DNA of 64,000 nt from Pandoraea capi (GCF_902459735.1 NZ_CABPRV010000014.1:1-64000); one strand, 5' to 3'. Counted from the first letter of the stretch, positions 1-10,695 are shown. Notes: a model not told the origin generated them from the sequence alone. Numbers and translations are program-made.

Positions 1-76
1 CCAGACGCGGATCTGCCAGGTTGACGTAACGGCGCACGAATTCCGGTGCGTTCGGGTCTTGCGGGGCGAGGGCCAT
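1..76 (-). CDS. alc: Probable allantoicase, N-terminal fragment
   Basis: Reading leftward from an ATG at 76-74, the frame stays open to the window edge. It gives [20 protein letters not shown] followed by ADPRL. An N-terminus with DPNAPEF, RRY and NLADPRLG is what I recall for Burkholderiales allantoicases, which hydrolyse allantoate to ureidoglycolate and urea in purine catabolism. Only about 25 residues are visible, so the call rests on that resemblance alone. It lies downstream of the dctA-like gene on the same strand. Confidence 0.5.
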   Translation of the reverse strand, partial: MALAPQDPNAPEFVRRYVNLADPRL

Positions 77-101
77 GTTGCGTTTGACTCCAGATAAAGG
101 C

Positions 102-178
102 GCCGACGCCGTCATACGCGGCGTCGGCTGGAAAGGCTTGTTTGTGCCACGAGGATCACGATTTCTCTCGTGATCCTC
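102..178 (-). terminator. Two strong stem-loops between dctA and the alc-like gene
   Basis: Two perfect inverted repeats fill the spacer. The first is GCCGACGCCG (102-111) with CGGCGTCGGC (119-128). The second is GAGGATCACGA (151-161) with TCGTGATCCTC (168-178). On the minus strand the first is followed by GCCTTTATC, a weak U-rich tail. They plausibly end the dctA transcript or separate it from the next gene, but neither has a classical long T tract. Confidence 0.5.
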
Positions 179-191
179 TCTGTTTTGCGAT

Positions 192-1520
192 TCAGCGCGT
201 CAGTGCCGCATTGGCAGGGGCCGCGCCTTCGATGCTGTCGTCGGAAGTCGAGACCGGTTCGTACGGCAGTACACCGTTGAGCACTTTGTGCGCTCGGGCA
301 AAGTCGACGTCTTTTTCCCACGCGGCCACAACGAGCGTCGCCACACAGTTACCCAGCAGGTTCGTGATGGCTCGCGCGATCCCAACGAACCAGTCGACCG
401 GCAGAATCAGCACAAGACCAATCACGGGGATGGCCGGAATGGCCGCCAGCGTCGCCGCGAGGATAACGATGGCCGATCCCGGAATGCCGTGCGCACCCTT
501 GGATGTGAGCAGCGAGACAAGCACCACCAAGATCAGGTCGTGCATGGACAACGGGGTATTGGTCGCCTGCGCAATGAAGATGACCGCCAGCGTCAGATAG
601 ATGGAGAATCCATCGAGGTTGAAGGAGTAGCCCGTCGGTACGACGAGGCCAACTGTCGATTTCTTGATCCCCATCCACTCCAGCTTGCGCATGATCGCGG
701 GCAACACGGCGTCGGACGACGCCGTACCCAGCACGATCGACAATTCTTCGCGGAAGTATTTGATGAACTTGAAGATGTTGAAGCCCGCAAGCCGCAACAC
801 GCCACCCAGCACGACAGTGACGAAGACGAAGCAGCTCAGATAGAACACGAGGACCAGCAAGCCCAGTTGTTTGAGCGACGACGCACCGTATTTGCCCGTG
901 GTGAATGCTACAGCCCCCAGCACGCCCAACGGTGCGAGCCGGATGATGAACGCCATCACGCGGAAGAAGACGTGACTCAGGTCTTCGATGAAACGCGCTA
1001 CCGGCCGCCCCCGCTCACCCAACGCCGCCAACGCGCATCCGAACATGACGGAAAACACGAGAATTTGCAGGATGTCGCCCTTGGCGAACGCATCGGTAAT
1101 GGTGTCGGGAATGATCTTCAGCAGGAAGCCAGCCGTGTCTTTCAGGCTCTTGGCGTTTTCGGCATAAGCCGCCATCGAACTGGCGTCGAGACTGCGGATG
1201 TCGATGTTCATGCCCGCACCCGGACGCGTCACCCACGCCAGCACGGCACCGATCACCAGCGCGAAGGTGGTGATGATCTCGAAGTAAAGAATGGCCTTGA
1301 TACCCACACGGCCAACTTTGCGCAGATCGCCCGCGCTGGCCATACCGCTCACGACCACACAGAAGACGATCGGGCCGATCACCATCTTGATGAGCTTCAG
1401 AAAGCCATCGCCCAACGGACGCAATGACTCTCCCAACTGCGGAAACCAAATGCCAAGCGCTACACCCACTATCAACGCAATGACGACTCGGCCAAACAAC
1501 GAACGAAACAGCTTGGGCAT
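192..1520 (-). CDS. dctA: DctA-family C4-dicarboxylate:cation symporter
   Basis: 442-residue inner-membrane protein of the DAACS family, which takes up succinate, fumarate and malate with protons or sodium. The start [20 protein letters not shown] is preceded by AGGAG about 7 nt upstream. The open frame extends 56 codons further, but that part is Arg-rich and unlike the family. The family's features are visible: many hydrophobic helices, the serine-rich [14 protein letters not shown] stretch (hairpin HP1 region) and [19 protein letters not shown] (TM7 with the substrate- and ion-binding Asn/Asp). Length agrees with E. coli DctA (428). The gene stands alone between the alc-like gene and a long upstream region. 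The family is certain; the exact substrate is inferred. Confidence 0.92.
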   Translation of the reverse strand: MPKLFRSLFGRVVIALIVGVALGIWFPQLGESLRPLGDGFLKLIKMVIGPIVFCVVVSGMASAGDLRKVGRVGIKAILYFEIITTFALVIGAVLAWVTRPGAGMNIDIRSLDASSMAAYAENAKSLKDTAGFLLKIIPDTITDAFAKGDILQILVFSVMFGCALAALGERGRPVARFIEDLSHVFFRVMAFIIRLAPLGVLGAVAFTTGKYGASSLKQLGLLVLVFYLSCFVFVTVVLGGVLRLAGFNIFKFIKYFREELSIVLGTASSDAVLPAIMRKLEWMGIKKSTVGLVVPTGYSFNLDGFSIYLTLAVIFIAQATNTPLSMHDLILVVLVSLLTSKGAHGIPGSAIVILAATLAAIPAIPVIGLVLILPVDWFVGIARAITNLLGNCVATLVVAAWEKDVDFARAHKVLNGVLPYEPVSTSDDSIEGAAPANAALTR

Positions 1521-2015
1521 GGTTTGTCTCCTCTGCCTGCGCAAATCACTCTCTCGGATTTCGCGATCTCTAAATCGAATGGACGGCTCTCGGGGGCTGA
1601 TTCTGTACGGCGGTACGGCGGAACTGCGACCTTGCAAGGCAACGGCATTCAGTTGCCAACACCCGTATCGGACAATGTATGCTGACAAGTCATACCGGTC
1701 TGACCAGTGGTGTTATGGGGAATATTAGAAAGCCAATATAGTCCGGTCAAGATTTGTCTTTTGAGGGGAATCCCTAGGGTGACGAGATCCCTTGTCAGGC
1801 GCCGCGAGCTTCAGAGGATTCGTGCGGAAGTCCTTGTTTTACTAGGTGAATCCACTGAAATTCGCGTGAACTTCGCTTTCCTGCCCGGGGTCGCATTGGC
1901 ATTGGGTGCCTTGTGGCGTGCGTCGGCATGACCGTCAAATTGCGCACGGAAATGAACGCTGTGACGCCGCGCAAGGCCCCCGAATCCGCCAATGCTTGTT
2001 TATCAGGGAGGCGTC
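1521..2015. other. Divergent upstream region of dctA and the SDR/trehalase operon
   Basis: About 495 bases without a convincing gene. Short open frames here lack ribosome sites or recognisable products. It must hold promoters for dctA (leftward) and for the glucose-dehydrogenase-like gene (rightward). I could not pick convincing -35/-10 pairs. A FadR-type half-palindrome at 1696-1706 is listed separately. Confidence 0.6.
1696..1706. promoter_or_regulatory. Possible GntR/FadR-type operator
   Basis: CGGTCTGACCA differs by one base from the TGGTnnnACCA pattern used by several FadR-subfamily regulators. It lies about 175 bp upstream of the dctA start, and a FadR-subfamily regulator is encoded at 4584-5345. 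The match is short and could occur by chance. Confidence 0.3.
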
Positions 2016-2783
2016 ATGCGAATGAAGGACACGGTGGTACTTGTCACCGGCAGTGCTCAAGGAATCGGACGTGCCATTGCCATCCGCCTCGCGCAGGAGG
2101 GGGCGCGCATCGTGGTGGAAGACCGGCTCGATAACGCAATGGCCGAACAGACGCTCGACGCCGTTCGGTCCGCCGGCAGCGACGGTTGTGTCATCGCCGG
2201 AGATGTCGGGCGTGTTGCTGATGACCGCGCGGTCGTCGAGCAGGCGGTCGCGCAAATGGGGCGCGTCGATGTGCTCGTCAATAACGCGGGTGTGGAGCGC
2301 CGGGCATCATTTCTCGATGTGACGGAGGCCGATTACGACCTGGTCATGAACGTCAATCTGAAAGGGACGTTCTTTCTCACGCAAGCTTTCGTGCAACACC
2401 TGCGCGATACGAAGCGCGGCGGCCGGATCGTGAACGTCAGTTCGGTACACGAGGAGTTGCCGTTCCCCCATTTCACGAGCTATTGCGCGAGCAAAGGCGG
2501 CATGAAGATGATGATGCGTAATCTCGCCATCGAACTCGCACCGCTCGGCATTACGGTGAATAACGTCGCACCCGGGGCCGTAGGTACGCCGATCAATCAG
2601 CAACTGCTGGCGAACAAGGCCCAACTCGATGCGCTCGTCGCAAATATCCCGCTCGCCCGCCTCGCCGATCCCAGCGAAGTTGCCAACGCCGTGCTGTTTC
2701 TCGCGTCGCCGGAAGCGAGCTATGTGACGGGAACGACGCTGTTCGTCGATGGCGGCCTGCTGTGGAACTACGCGGAGCAATGA
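2016..2783 (+). CDS. gdh: SDR oxidoreductase resembling glucose 1-dehydrogenase
   Basis: 255-residue short-chain dehydrogenase with the NAD(P) loop TGSAQGIGRA near the N-terminus, NNAGV in the middle, and catalytic Ser and Tyr-x-x-x-Lys in VNVSSVHEELPFP...YCASK. The stretches SSVHE-x-x-P, TPIN and SYVTG-x-TLF-x-DGG closely resemble Bacillus glucose 1-dehydrogenase as I remember it. That makes oxidation of glucose to gluconolactone the likely reaction. Three ATGs are possible (1992, 2016, 2022). GGGAGG at 2006-2011 favours 2016 or 2022. The stop overlaps the trehalase start as ATGA, so the pair is probably translationally coupled: trehalase would release the glucose this enzyme oxidises. Substrate is inferred. 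Confidence 0.8.
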   Translation: MRMKDTVVLVTGSAQGIGRAIAIRLAQEGARIVVEDRLDNAMAEQTLDAVRSAGSDGCVIAGDVGRVADDRAVVEQAVAQMGRVDVLVNNAGVERRASFLDVTEADYDLVMNVNLKGTFFLTQAFVQHLRDTKRGGRIVNVSSVHEELPFPHFTSYCASKGGMKMMMRNLAIELAPLGITVNNVAPGAVGTPINQQLLANKAQLDALVANIPLARLADPSEVANAVLFLASPEASYVTGTTLFVDGGLLWNYAEQ

Positions 2784-4396
2784 CCATGACGGACACGGCG
2801 CAACGCACACTTGCCTCCGGCGGTATGACGCCCGACGTCGCGCACTCGGCGCCCGCCGACGTCATGACCCCGGATGATCGGTATCGCGAACTGTTCGTCG
2901 CAGTGCAGTCGCAACGCGTCTTTCCCGACAGCAAGACGTTCGTGGATTGCGCGCCGCTGCTCGCTCCAGAGGAGATACTGCGCCGCTATCGTGAAGATGC
3001 CGGCAAACCCGGCTTCGATCTGTCGCGATTCGTGGCGTCTTATTTCACGCTGGAGCGCACGCCGCCAAGTCACTACGTGGCCGACCCGTCGCAAGGGCTC
3101 GTCGAGCATATCGATGGGCTGTGGGACGTGCTCACGCGCCAGCCGGAGGCGCATCCGGCCGATAGCTCGCTGTTGCCGCTTCCGCGCGCCTATGTGGTGC
3201 CCGGCGGACGTTTTCACGAACTCTACTACTGGGATTCGTACTTCACGATGCTCGGACTGGCCCGTAGCGGTCGCCATGATCTGCTCGTGAGCATGGCCGA
3301 CAATTTCTCGTTTCTGATCGACACCTACGGCCATATTCCGAACGGTAACCGCACCTATTACCTGAGCCGCTCGCAGCCGCCGATGTACGGGCTGATGGTC
3401 GAGCTTTTCGAGTCGCATGGCGTGGCGCGCGCGCTGCGCTATTTGCCGCATTTGCGTCGTGAGTACGACTACTGGATGGAGGGCGAGGCGTTTCTCAAAC
3501 CCGGTGAGGCTCACCGTCATCTCGTGCGATTGCCCGACGGCGCGCTCCTCAATCGCTATTGGGATGAACGCGATACGCCGCGCGAGGAAGGGTATCTGGA
3601 AGACGTGACGACGGCACTCGAAGCGCCGCACCGTGCTGCGGGCGAGGTCTACCGGGATTTGCGTGCGGGCGCGGCGTCCGGCTGGGACTTCAGCTCGCGA
3701 TGGCTCAAGGACGCGAGCGACCTGTCGTCGATCCGTACGACCGCCATTCTGCCCGTCGATCTGAACAGCTTTCTCTATGCCACCGAGCGCCACATCGCCC
3801 GGCTTTGTGAAGCCGGTGGCGATGCGGACGGGGCGCAGGCGTTTGCAAAGCGCGCACAGGCCAGGCGGGACGCCATGACCCGTCACCTCTGGTCCGATGC
3901 CGAGGGCGCTTTTCTCGATTACGACTGGAAGCTCGGCGTGCCGCGTGCGCAGGTGTCGGCGGCGCTGGCTGCACCATTGTTCGTAGGGCTCGCGTCGCCC
4001 GAGCAGGCGCATCGCTCGGCAAGCACGATGGCGACGCGCCTGCTGGCCGCCGGTGGATTGCGTACGACCGAGGCGTCGAGTCTTCAGCAATGGGATCCGC
4101 CCAACGGCTGGGCGCCGTTGCAGTGGATCGCCATTCATGGCCTGCGCAAGTACGGCGAGAACCGTCTGGCAAACGACATCGCCCATCGCTGGCTTTCTAC
4201 CGTCGGCTCGCTCTACGCCCGCGAGAGCAAGCTGGTGGAAAAGTACTCGCTTCACACCAGCGACGCGATGAGCGCCAGCGGCGGTGGGGGCGGGGAGTAC
4301 CCGCTGCAGGACGGCTTCGGCTGGACCAACGGCGTGGTACGCCGTCTGCTTGGCGATCATCCGGAGCATCATGCCCATCGGGTGAGGGCGGTTTAA
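2780..4396 (+). CDS. treF: Trehalase (glycoside hydrolase family 37), probably cytoplasmic
   Basis: 538-residue enzyme that splits alpha,alpha-trehalose into two glucoses. Both family signatures are present: PGGRFHELYYWDSY at residues ~141-154 and QWDPPNGWAP at ~437-446. The glycine-rich GGGGGEYPLQDGFGWTNGV lies near the C-terminus. No signal peptide is visible, so a TreF-like cytoplasmic enzyme is more likely than periplasmic TreA. The chosen ATG overlaps the stop of the preceding SDR gene (ATGA) and has GGAG just upstream. The frame is open slightly further (to 2762), inside the SDR gene. Length matches the family (about 550). Confidence 0.92.
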   Translation: MTMTDTAQRTLASGGMTPDVAHSAPADVMTPDDRYRELFVAVQSQRVFPDSKTFVDCAPLLAPEEILRRYREDAGKPGFDLSRFVASYFTLERTPPSHYVADPSQGLVEHIDGLWDVLTRQPEAHPADSSLLPLPRAYVVPGGRFHELYYWDSYFTMLGLARSGRHDLLVSMADNFSFLIDTYGHIPNGNRTYYLSRSQPPMYGLMVELFESHGVARALRYLPHLRREYDYWMEGEAFLKPGEAHRHLVRLPDGALLNRYWDERDTPREEGYLEDVTTALEAPHRAAGEVYRDLRAGAASGWDFSSRWLKDASDLSSIRTTAILPVDLNSFLYATERHIARLCEAGGDADGAQAFAKRAQARRDAMTRHLWSDAEGAFLDYDWKLGVPRAQVSAALAAPLFVGLASPEQAHRSASTMATRLLAAGGLRTTEASSLQQWDPPNGWAPLQWIAIHGLRKYGENRLANDIAHRWLSTVGSLYARESKLVEKYSLHTSDAMSASGGGGGEYPLQDGFGWTNGVVRRLLGDHPEHHAHRVRAV

Positions 4397-4545
4397 GGAG
4401 TAGGTGGGCAAAGGAGGGGGGCGACGGCCTGACGGGCGTGGCGGGCCTGGCGGGAAGGGCCATGGGCCTCGGCAGGTGCCCCATGTATAGGGCTTTCCCG
4501 GCGGATGACGGCGGCTTCGCGTGAGGAGAAATTTGGCGTCGTACA

Positions 4546-4560
4546 ATGCGCAATACGCAT
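4546..4560. promoter_or_regulatory. Palindrome upstream of the GntR regulator
   Basis: ATGCG-CAATA-CGCAT is a perfect 5+5 palindrome 23 bp before the regulator's start codon, next to TACAAT (4542-4547), a possible -10 element. It is a candidate autoregulatory operator. No good -35 was found at the right distance. Confidence 0.35.
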
Positions 4561-4583
4561 ACCCGCATTCCCTGTGAGGCCCC

Positions 4584-5345
4584 ATGAAGCACTCGGCGCA
4601 TGCCGTAACCGACGCCGCCGTCGCCACGATTCGCGAGCGCATCGAACGTCAGGTCTATCCGGCCGGCGCGATGCTGCCCTCGCAACGCCAGCTCGCTGAG
4701 GAACTGGCAATCAGCCGCGCCTCGCTGCGTGAAGCCCTGTCGACGCTCGAAGCCCTCGGCATGGTCGCCATCCGGCCCGGCAAGGGCGTCTATGTGAACG
4801 ACGCATCGGCGCACATCGGCGTGGCATGGCGCTTCGCCGATCAGATTTCGCTCGCCGATACGTATCAGTTGCGCTACGCGCTCGAAGGCTTCGCGACCCG
4901 CCTCGCCGCGCTCGCCGCCAGCGCCACCGAGATCGAGTGGCTCACGGATAACGTGGAGTCGATGAGGTCCGCGCTGGTCGAGGGCGATGTCGATGCCGCC
5001 GCCCAACTCGACTTCGCGTTCCACCTGCGCATCGTGGGTCTGGCCGGGAACGCGGCGATCGCCGACATTCTGCGCGGCAGCACCGAAATCGTGATGGAGA
5101 GCCAGCGCCTGCCGTTCTATCAGCGTGAGCTGGTGCTTTCCACCTATCATGAACATCTGGAGATCCTCGACGCCTTGCGCCGCCGCGACGGTGCCGCCGC
5201 AGGTGCCGCGATGGAGCGCCATATCGTGCTGGCGGCCCAGCGGGCGGGCATTCACTTCCCTATCCCCTCTGCGTATCCGTCTGCCGGCGGGCTTCCCCTT
5301 CGGGAGAACGCAGAGCGTACTGGTGCTCCACACGTTCAGCTTTGA
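4584..5345 (+). CDS. GntR-family regulator, FadR subfamily (FCD domain)
   Basis: 253 residues. The N-terminal winged helix-turn-helix (about residues 10-75) contains PAGAMLPSQRQLAEELAISRASLREAL and GMVAIRPGKGVYV, the GntR pattern. The rest is a helical FCD ligand-binding domain with the usual spaced His residues (for example HLRIVGLAGN and YHEHLEILDALRRRD). Start ATG follows TGAGG at 4 nt. FCD proteins respond to small organic acids or sugar acids. Its targets could be the neighbouring trehalase/SDR operon or dctA, but nothing in the sequence fixes this. Its stop codon overlaps the -35 element of the carA promoter. Confidence 0.88.
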   Translation: MKHSAHAVTDAAVATIRERIERQVYPAGAMLPSQRQLAEELAISRASLREALSTLEALGMVAIRPGKGVYVNDASAHIGVAWRFADQISLADTYQLRYALEGFATRLAALAASATEIEWLTDNVESMRSALVEGDVDAAAQLDFAFHLRIVGLAGNAAIADILRGSTEIVMESQRLPFYQRELVLSTYHEHLEILDALRRRDGAAAGAAMERHIVLAAQRAGIHFPIPSAYPSAGGLPLRENAERTGAPHVQL

Positions 5346-5369
5346 GATGAACCGGAAATGCGCTATACT
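5342..5369 (+). promoter_or_regulatory. Probable sigma-70 promoter for carA
   Basis: TTGAGA (5342-5347), a 16-nt spacer and TATACT (5364-5369). The -35 overlaps the end of the GntR gene. This leaves a leader of roughly 165 nt before the GTG start of carA. carAB is commonly controlled in its leader in proteobacteria, but I see no clear attenuator here. Confidence 0.6.
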
Positions 5370-5540
5370 TTGAAGGTTTTAGTCATTTAACCCTCACCCT
5401 AGCGCCTACCCGCCTGACATCTCGTCCGCCGCCCGAGCATCCGCTGTGCGCATATTCCGCGCAATTCCGGTGCCCGCGCTGATGTCATCGCTAGCGGACG
5501 ATGGGGCTGGCAGCAGGGGTGAACCCTTCAGGAGTTTCCC

Positions 5541-6686
5541 GTGCTGCCGTCATTCCCACCCGCCATTCTCGCGCTCGCTGACGGCACGGTCTTTCGTGGG
5601 TACGCCATCGGCGCTGCCGGTCACACCATCGGTGAAGTGGTCTTCAACACGGCCATTACCGGCTATCAGGAAATCCTCACCGACCCGAGCTATGCGCGCC
5701 AGATCGTCACGCTGACGTATCCGCACATCGGCAACACGGGCGTCAACGGTGAAGACGTCGAAGCCACGAAAGTCCATGCCGCCGGCCTGATCATCAAGGA
5801 TCTGCCGATCCTCGACTCGAATTTCCGCGCCGACAAGACGCTGTCGCAGTACCTGAAGGACGAAGGCGTTGTCGCCATCGCCGGCATCGACACGCGCCGT
5901 CTGACCCGAATCCTGCGTGACAAGGGCGCCCAGAACGGCTGCATCCTCGCCGGTGAAGAAGCCGACGAAGCCAAGGCGATCGCGCTCGCGCAATCGTTCC
6001 CCGGCCTCGCCGGCATGGACCTCGCCAAGGTCGTCTCCACCACGGAAACCTACTCGTGGACGCAGACGGAATGGCGTCTGGGCGAAGGCTACGGTGAGCA
6101 GAAGGATCCGAAGTTCCACGTGGTCGCGCTCGACTACGGCGTCAAGCGCAACATCCTGCGCATGCTCGCCGAACGCGGCTGCAAGGTCACGGTGCTGCCC
6201 GCCCAAAGCTCGGCCGACGACGTGTTCGCCCTGAATCCGGACGGCGTGTTCCTCTCGAACGGCCCCGGCGACCCCGAGCCGTGCGATTACGCCATCGCCG
6301 CGACGAAGACCTTCCTCGAACGCCGCATTCCGACCTTCGGCATCTGCCTCGGCCACCAGATCATGGGTCTGGCCGTCGGCGCAAAGACGCTCAAGATGAA
6401 GACCGGTCACCACGGTGCCAACCACCCGGTGAAGGACCTCTCGACGGGCCGTGTCGTCATCACGTCGCAGAACCACGGTTTCGCAGTGGACGCGAACAGC
6501 CTGCCGGAAAACGCACGCGTCTCGCACGTCTCGCTGTTCGACGGCACGTTGCAAGGCTTCGAACTGACGGACCGTCCGGCATTCTGCTTCCAGGGTCACC
6601 CGGAAGCGTCGCCCGGCCCGCACGACATCGGCTATCTGTTCGACCGCTTCGTGCAGTCGATGGTCGACGCGAAGCAGCCGGCGTAA
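5541..6686 (+). CDS. carA: Carbamoyl-phosphate synthase small subunit
   Basis: 381 residues, the glutamine amidotransferase subunit that supplies ammonia to CarB for arginine and pyrimidine synthesis. The GTG start has AGGAG six nt upstream. The N-terminal CPSase_sm_chain domain begins with [15 protein letters not shown] and contains [13 protein letters not shown]. The C-terminal class I amidotransferase domain has the nucleophile in FGICLGHQ (Cys269) and [10 protein letters not shown] supplying the His-Glu pair. Its partner carB lies 730 bp downstream, separated by leuE. Confidence 0.98.
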   Translation: MLPSFPPAILALADGTVFRGYAIGAAGHTIGEVVFNTAITGYQEILTDPSYARQIVTLTYPHIGNTGVNGEDVEATKVHAAGLIIKDLPILDSNFRADKTLSQYLKDEGVVAIAGIDTRRLTRILRDKGAQNGCILAGEEADEAKAIALAQSFPGLAGMDLAKVVSTTETYSWTQTEWRLGEGYGEQKDPKFHVVALDYGVKRNILRMLAERGCKVTVLPAQSSADDVFALNPDGVFLSNGPGDPEPCDYAIAATKTFLERRIPTFGICLGHQIMGLAVGAKTLKMKTGHHGANHPVKDLSTGRVVITSQNHGFAVDANSLPENARVSHVSLFDGTLQGFELTDRPAFCFQGHPEASPGPHDIGYLFDRFVQSMVDAKQPA

Positions 6687-6731
6687 GCCGTCGCACGACG
6701 AGATCAGGAAACAGGTAAGGGAACGCGCATC

Positions 6732-7400
6732 ATGCTCGGAAACTCCATCGGCATCCTCAACCTCTGGACCTATCTGGCCGGGGTCGTGGTGGTCATTCTG
6801 CTGCCGGGACCGAACTCGCTCTACGTGCTGGCCGTTGCCGCACAGCGCGGTGTTCGTCAGGGGTATGCAGGCGCATGCGGCGTGTTCCTCGGCGACACCA
6901 TCCTCATGACGCTGTCGGCGGCCGGTGTGGCGTCGTTGCTGCACGCGCAGCCGGCGCTGTTCTTCGTGGTGAAGTACCTTGGCGCCGCCTATCTGTGCTG
7001 GATGGGTCTGAACATGCTGCGCGGGGCCATCGCCAACGCACGCGCCGCGCGAGCCAATCCGGAGGCAGCGGCGCTGGCGCCGAAGCACGTCGATGCGGAT
7101 CACCCGTTCAAACGAGCGTTGTTCATCAGCCTGTTGAATCCGAAAGCGATCCTGTTCTGCGTGTCGTTTTTCATCCAGTTCGTCGATCCGGGCTACGCCT
7201 ATCCCGCCGTGTCGTTCGCGGTGCTGGGCGTGATCGTGCAGACGTGCAGTTTCCTGTATCTGAGCACGCTGATCCTGGCCGGTTACCGCCTGGCCGAGCA
7301 CTTCCGGCAACGTCGCCGGTTGAGCGCCGGGGCAACCGGCGGCGTGGGCGCGTTGTTCGTCGGCTTCGGTGTGAAGCTCGCGACGGCGACGCTGAGTTAA
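6732..7400 (+). CDS. leuE: LeuE-like amino-acid exporter (LysE/RhtB family)
   Basis: 222-residue inner-membrane protein with about six hydrophobic helices. The family hallmark is LLPGPNSLYVL near residue 25, followed by QGYAGACGVFLGD. LNPKAILFCVSFFIQFVDP in the second half resembles E. coli LeuE closely. It probably exports leucine or related neutral amino acids. It is inserted between carA and carB on the same strand (45 bp after carA, 18 bp before carB), so it is probably co-transcribed. This arrangement is familiar in Burkholderiales. A functional link to carbamoyl phosphate is not evident. Confidence 0.88.
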   Translation: MLGNSIGILNLWTYLAGVVVVILLPGPNSLYVLAVAAQRGVRQGYAGACGVFLGDTILMTLSAAGVASLLHAQPALFFVVKYLGAAYLCWMGLNMLRGAIANARAARANPEAAALAPKHVDADHPFKRALFISLLNPKAILFCVSFFIQFVDPGYAYPAVSFAVLGVIVQTCSFLYLSTLILAGYRLAEHFRQRRRLSAGATGGVGALFVGFGVKLATATLS

Positions 7401-7418
7401 ATTTTTGTTGAGAACGTT

Positions 7419-10400
7419 ATGCCAAAGCGCACAGACATCAAGAGCATCCTCATCATCGGCGCCGGCCCGATCATCATCGGTCAGGCATGCGAGTTCGACT
7501 ATTCCGGCGCACAGGCCTGCAAGGCGCTGCGCGAGGAAGGCTACAAGGTCATCCTGATCAACAGCAACCCTGCCACGATCATGACCGACCCGGATACGGC
7601 CGATGTGACCTACATCGAACCGATTACCTGGGAAGTCGTCGAGCGCATCATCGCCAAGGAGCGCCCGGATGCCATTCTCCCGACGATGGGCGGCCAGACC
7701 GCGCTGAACTGCGCGCTGGACCTGCATCGTCACGGCGTGCTCGACAAGTACAAGGTCGAGCTGATCGGCGCATCGCCGGAAGCCATCGACAAGGCCGAAG
7801 ACCGTCAGAAGTTCAAGGACGCGATGACCAAGATCGGTCTCGGTTCGGCCAAGTCGGGTATCGCCCACTCGATGGAAGAAGCGCTCGCCGTGCAGGCGCA
7901 GATCATGGCCGATATCGGCGGCAGCGGTTACCCGATGGTGATCCGCCCGTCGTTCACGCTGGGCGGCTCGGGCGGTGGTATCGCCTACAACCGCGAAGAG
8001 TTCGAAGAGATCTGCAAGCGCGGTCTCGACCTCTCGCCCACGCGCGAACTCCTCATCGAAGAGTCGCTGCTCGGCTGGAAGGAATTCGAGATGGAAGTCG
8101 TGCGCGACCGCGCCGATAACTGCATCATCGTCTGCTCGATCGAAAACCTCGACCCGATGGGCGTGCACACGGGCGACTCGATCACCGTGGCGCCCGCACA
8201 GACGCTCACGGACAAGGAATACCAGCTGCTGCGTAACGCATCGCTCGCGGTTCTGCGCGAAATCGGTGTGGAAACGGGCGGCTCGAACGTTCAGTTCTCG
8301 ATCAATCCGAAGGACGGCCGTATGGTTGTCATCGAAATGAACCCGCGTGTGTCGCGTTCGTCGGCACTGGCCTCGAAGGCTACTGGCTTCCCGATCGCGA
8401 AGGTCGCGGCCAAGCTGGCCGTCGGCTACACGCTCGACGAGCTGCGTAACGAAATCACCGGTGGCGCGACGCCGGCCTCGTTCGAACCGACCATCGACTA
8501 CGTCGTGACCAAGGTGCCGCGTTTCGCCTTCGAGAAGTTCCGCGAAGCCGATGCACGCCTGACCACGCAGATGAAGTCGGTCGGTGAAGTGATGGCCATG
8601 GGCCGCACGTTCCAGGAATCGTTCCAGAAGGCCATGCGCGGTCTTGAAGTCGGTGTGGACGGTCTGGACGAAAAGTCGACCGACCGCGACGAGATCGTGG
8701 CCGAAATCGGCGAGCCGGGCCCGGATCGTATCTGGTACGTGGGCGACGCGTTCCGTCTGGGCATGAGCCTGGAAGAGGTGTACGCCGAGACCGCCATCGA
8801 TCCGTGGTTCCTCGCGCAGCTCGAAGCGATCGTCAAGAAGGAAAAGGCGCTCGGCGGCCGTACGCTGGAGAGCCTGACGACCGAAGAACTCCGCTTCCTC
8901 AAGCAAAGCGGCTTCTCGGATCGCCGTCTGGCCAAGCTGCTCGGTACCGATCAGACCGCCGTGCGCCGTGCACGTATCGCCCAGAAGGTGCGCCCGGTCT
9001 ACAAGCGCGTAGATACCTGCGCTGCCGAATTCTCGACGAACACGGCTTACATGTACTCGACCTACGAGGAAGAGTGCGAAGCCCAGCCGACCGACAAGAA
9101 GAAGATCATGGTGCTCGGCGGCGGCCCGAACCGTATCGGTCAGGGTATCGAGTTCGACTACTGCTGCGTGCATGCGGCGTTGGCGCTGCGTGAAGACGGG
9201 TACGAGACCATCATGGTCAACTGCAACCCGGAAACCGTCTCGACGGACTACGACACGTCGGATCGTCTGTACTTCGAGCCGGTGACGCTCGAAGACGTGC
9301 TTGAAATCGTCGACCTGGAAAAGCCGGTTGGCGTGATCGTGCAATACGGCGGTCAGACGCCGCTGAAGCTCGCGCTCGACCTCGAAGCGAACGGCGTGCC
9401 CATCATCGGCACGAGCCCGGACATGATCGACGCCGCAGAAGACCGCGAGCGTTTCCAGAAGCTGCTGCAGGACCTCGGTCTGCGTCAGCCGCCTAACCGT
9501 ACGGCCCGCGCCGAAGACGAAGCCCTGAAGCTGGCCTCCGAAATCGGTTACCCGCTGGTGGTGCGTCCGTCGTACGTGCTGGGTGGCCGTGCGATGGAAA
9601 TCGTTCACGAGCCGCGTGATCTCGAGCGCTACATGCGCGAAGCCGTCAAGGTGAGCCACGACAGCCCCGTGCTGCTCGACCGCTTCCTGGACGACGCCAT
9701 CGAGTGCGACGTCGACTGTATTTCTGACGGCAAGGACGTCTACATCGGCGGCGTGATGGAGCACATCGAACAGGCAGGCGTCCACTCGGGCGACTCGGCT
9801 TGCTCGCTGCCGCCGTACTCGCTGTCGGCCGAGACGATTGCCGAACTCAAGCGTCAGACGGCCGAAATGGCCAAGGCGCTGAACGTGGTCGGTCTGATGA
9901 ACGTGCAGTTCGCGATTCAGCAGGGCAATGGCGTCGACACGATCTACGTGCTGGAAGTGAATCCGCGTGCGTCGCGTACGGTGCCGTACGTCTCGAAGGC
10001 TACGGGGCGCCAGCTCGCCAAGATCGCCGCCCGTGCGATGGCCGGCCAGTCGCTCACGTCGCAAGGCGTGGACAGTGAAGTCGTGCCGCCGTACTACAGC
10101 GTCAAGGAAGCCGTGTTCCCGTTCGTGAAGTTCCCGGGCGTCGACCCGGTGCTCGGACCGGAAATGCGTTCGACGGGCGAAGTGATGGGTGTGGGCCGTA
10201 CGTTCGGCGAAGCGCTCTTCAAGTCGCAACTGGCTGCCGGTTCGCGTCTGCCGGCTTCGGGCACGGTGCTGCTCACGGTGAAGGATGCCGACAAGCCGCG
10301 CGCGGTCGAAGTGGCTCGCATGCTGCACGCGCTGGGTTACCCGATCGTTGCGACGCGTGGCACGGCGGCTGCCATCGAAGCGGCCGGTATCCCGGTGCGC

Positions 10401-10661
10401 GTGGTCAATAAGGTGAAGGACGGCCGTCCGCACATTGTCGACATGATCAAGAACGGCGAGATCGCGCTGGTGTTCACCACCGTGGACGAAACCCGCACGG
10501 CGATCGCCGATTCGCGCTCGATCCGTATGTCGGCGCAGGCGCATAAGGTCACGTATTACACGACGATCTCGGGTGCCCGTGCCGCCGTGGAAGGCCTGAA
10601 GTATCTGCAAAACCTTGAGGTCTACGACCTTCAGGGGCTGCACGCTCAACTGCCGGCGTAA
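7419..10661 (+). CDS. carB: Carbamoyl-phosphate synthase large subunit
   Basis: 1080 residues (E. coli 1073). It uses ammonia from CarA, bicarbonate and two ATP to make carbamoyl phosphate. Two homologous ATP-grasp halves are visible: the first begins [23 protein letters not shown], the second [22 protein letters not shown] near residue 563. The C-terminal MGS-like allosteric domain (about 940-1070) includes [22 protein letters not shown]. The spacing after leuE is short, so it is likely in one transcript with carA and leuE. Confidence 0.98.
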   Translation: MPKRTDIKSILIIGAGPIIIGQACEFDYSGAQACKALREEGYKVILINSNPATIMTDPDTADVTYIEPITWEVVERIIAKERPDAILPTMGGQTALNCALDLHRHGVLDKYKVELIGASPEAIDKAEDRQKFKDAMTKIGLGSAKSGIAHSMEEALAVQAQIMADIGGSGYPMVIRPSFTLGGSGGGIAYNREEFEEICKRGLDLSPTRELLIEESLLGWKEFEMEVVRDRADNCIIVCSIENLDPMGVHTGDSITVAPAQTLTDKEYQLLRNASLAVLREIGVETGGSNVQFSINPKDGRMVVIEMNPRVSRSSALASKATGFPIAKVAAKLAVGYTLDELRNEITGGATPASFEPTIDYVVTKVPRFAFEKFREADARLTTQMKSVGEVMAMGRTFQESFQKAMRGLEVGVDGLDEKSTDRDEIVAEIGEPGPDRIWYVGDAFRLGMSLEEVYAETAIDPWFLAQLEAIVKKEKALGGRTLESLTTEELRFLKQSGFSDRRLAKLLGTDQTAVRRARIAQKVRPVYKRVDTCAAEFSTNTAYMYSTYEEECEAQPTDKKKIMVLGGGPNRIGQGIEFDYCCVHAALALREDGYETIMVNCNPETVSTDYDTSDRLYFEPVTLEDVLEIVDLEKPVGVIVQYGGQTPLKLALDLEANGVPIIGTSPDMIDAAEDRERFQKLLQDLGLRQPPNRTARAEDEALKLASEIGYPLVVRPSYVLGGRAMEIVHEPRDLERYMREAVKVSHDSPVLLDRFLDDAIECDVDCISDGKDVYIGGVMEHIEQAGVHSGDSACSLPPYSLSAETIAELKRQTAEMAKALNVVGLMNVQFAIQQGNGVDTIYVLEVNPRASRTVPYVSKATGRQLAKIAARAMAGQSLTSQGVDSEVVPPYYSVKEAVFPFVKFPGVDPVLGPEMRSTGEVMGVGRTFGEALFKSQLAAGSRLPASGTVLLTVKDADKPRAVEVARMLHALGYPIVATRGTAAAIEAAGIPVRVVNKVKDGRPHIVDMIKNGEIALVFTTVDETRTAIADSRSIRMSAQAHKVTYYTTISGARAAVEGLKYLQNLEVYDLQGLHAQLPA

Positions 10662-10695
10662 TTTGACGAAGTCGACGGTAGATTGATGCGGTACG

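Noticed and set aside
2768-4642. 624-codon minus-strand frame over the trehalase gene
   Set aside because: Antisense to a gene with both trehalase signatures and lacks any recognisable domain.
5550-10649. 1699-codon open frame on the minus strand across carA-leuE-carB
   Set aside because: It is antisense to three certain genes. GC-rich codon use removes stop codons in that frame; the product is His/Arg/Asp-rich low complexity with no domain.
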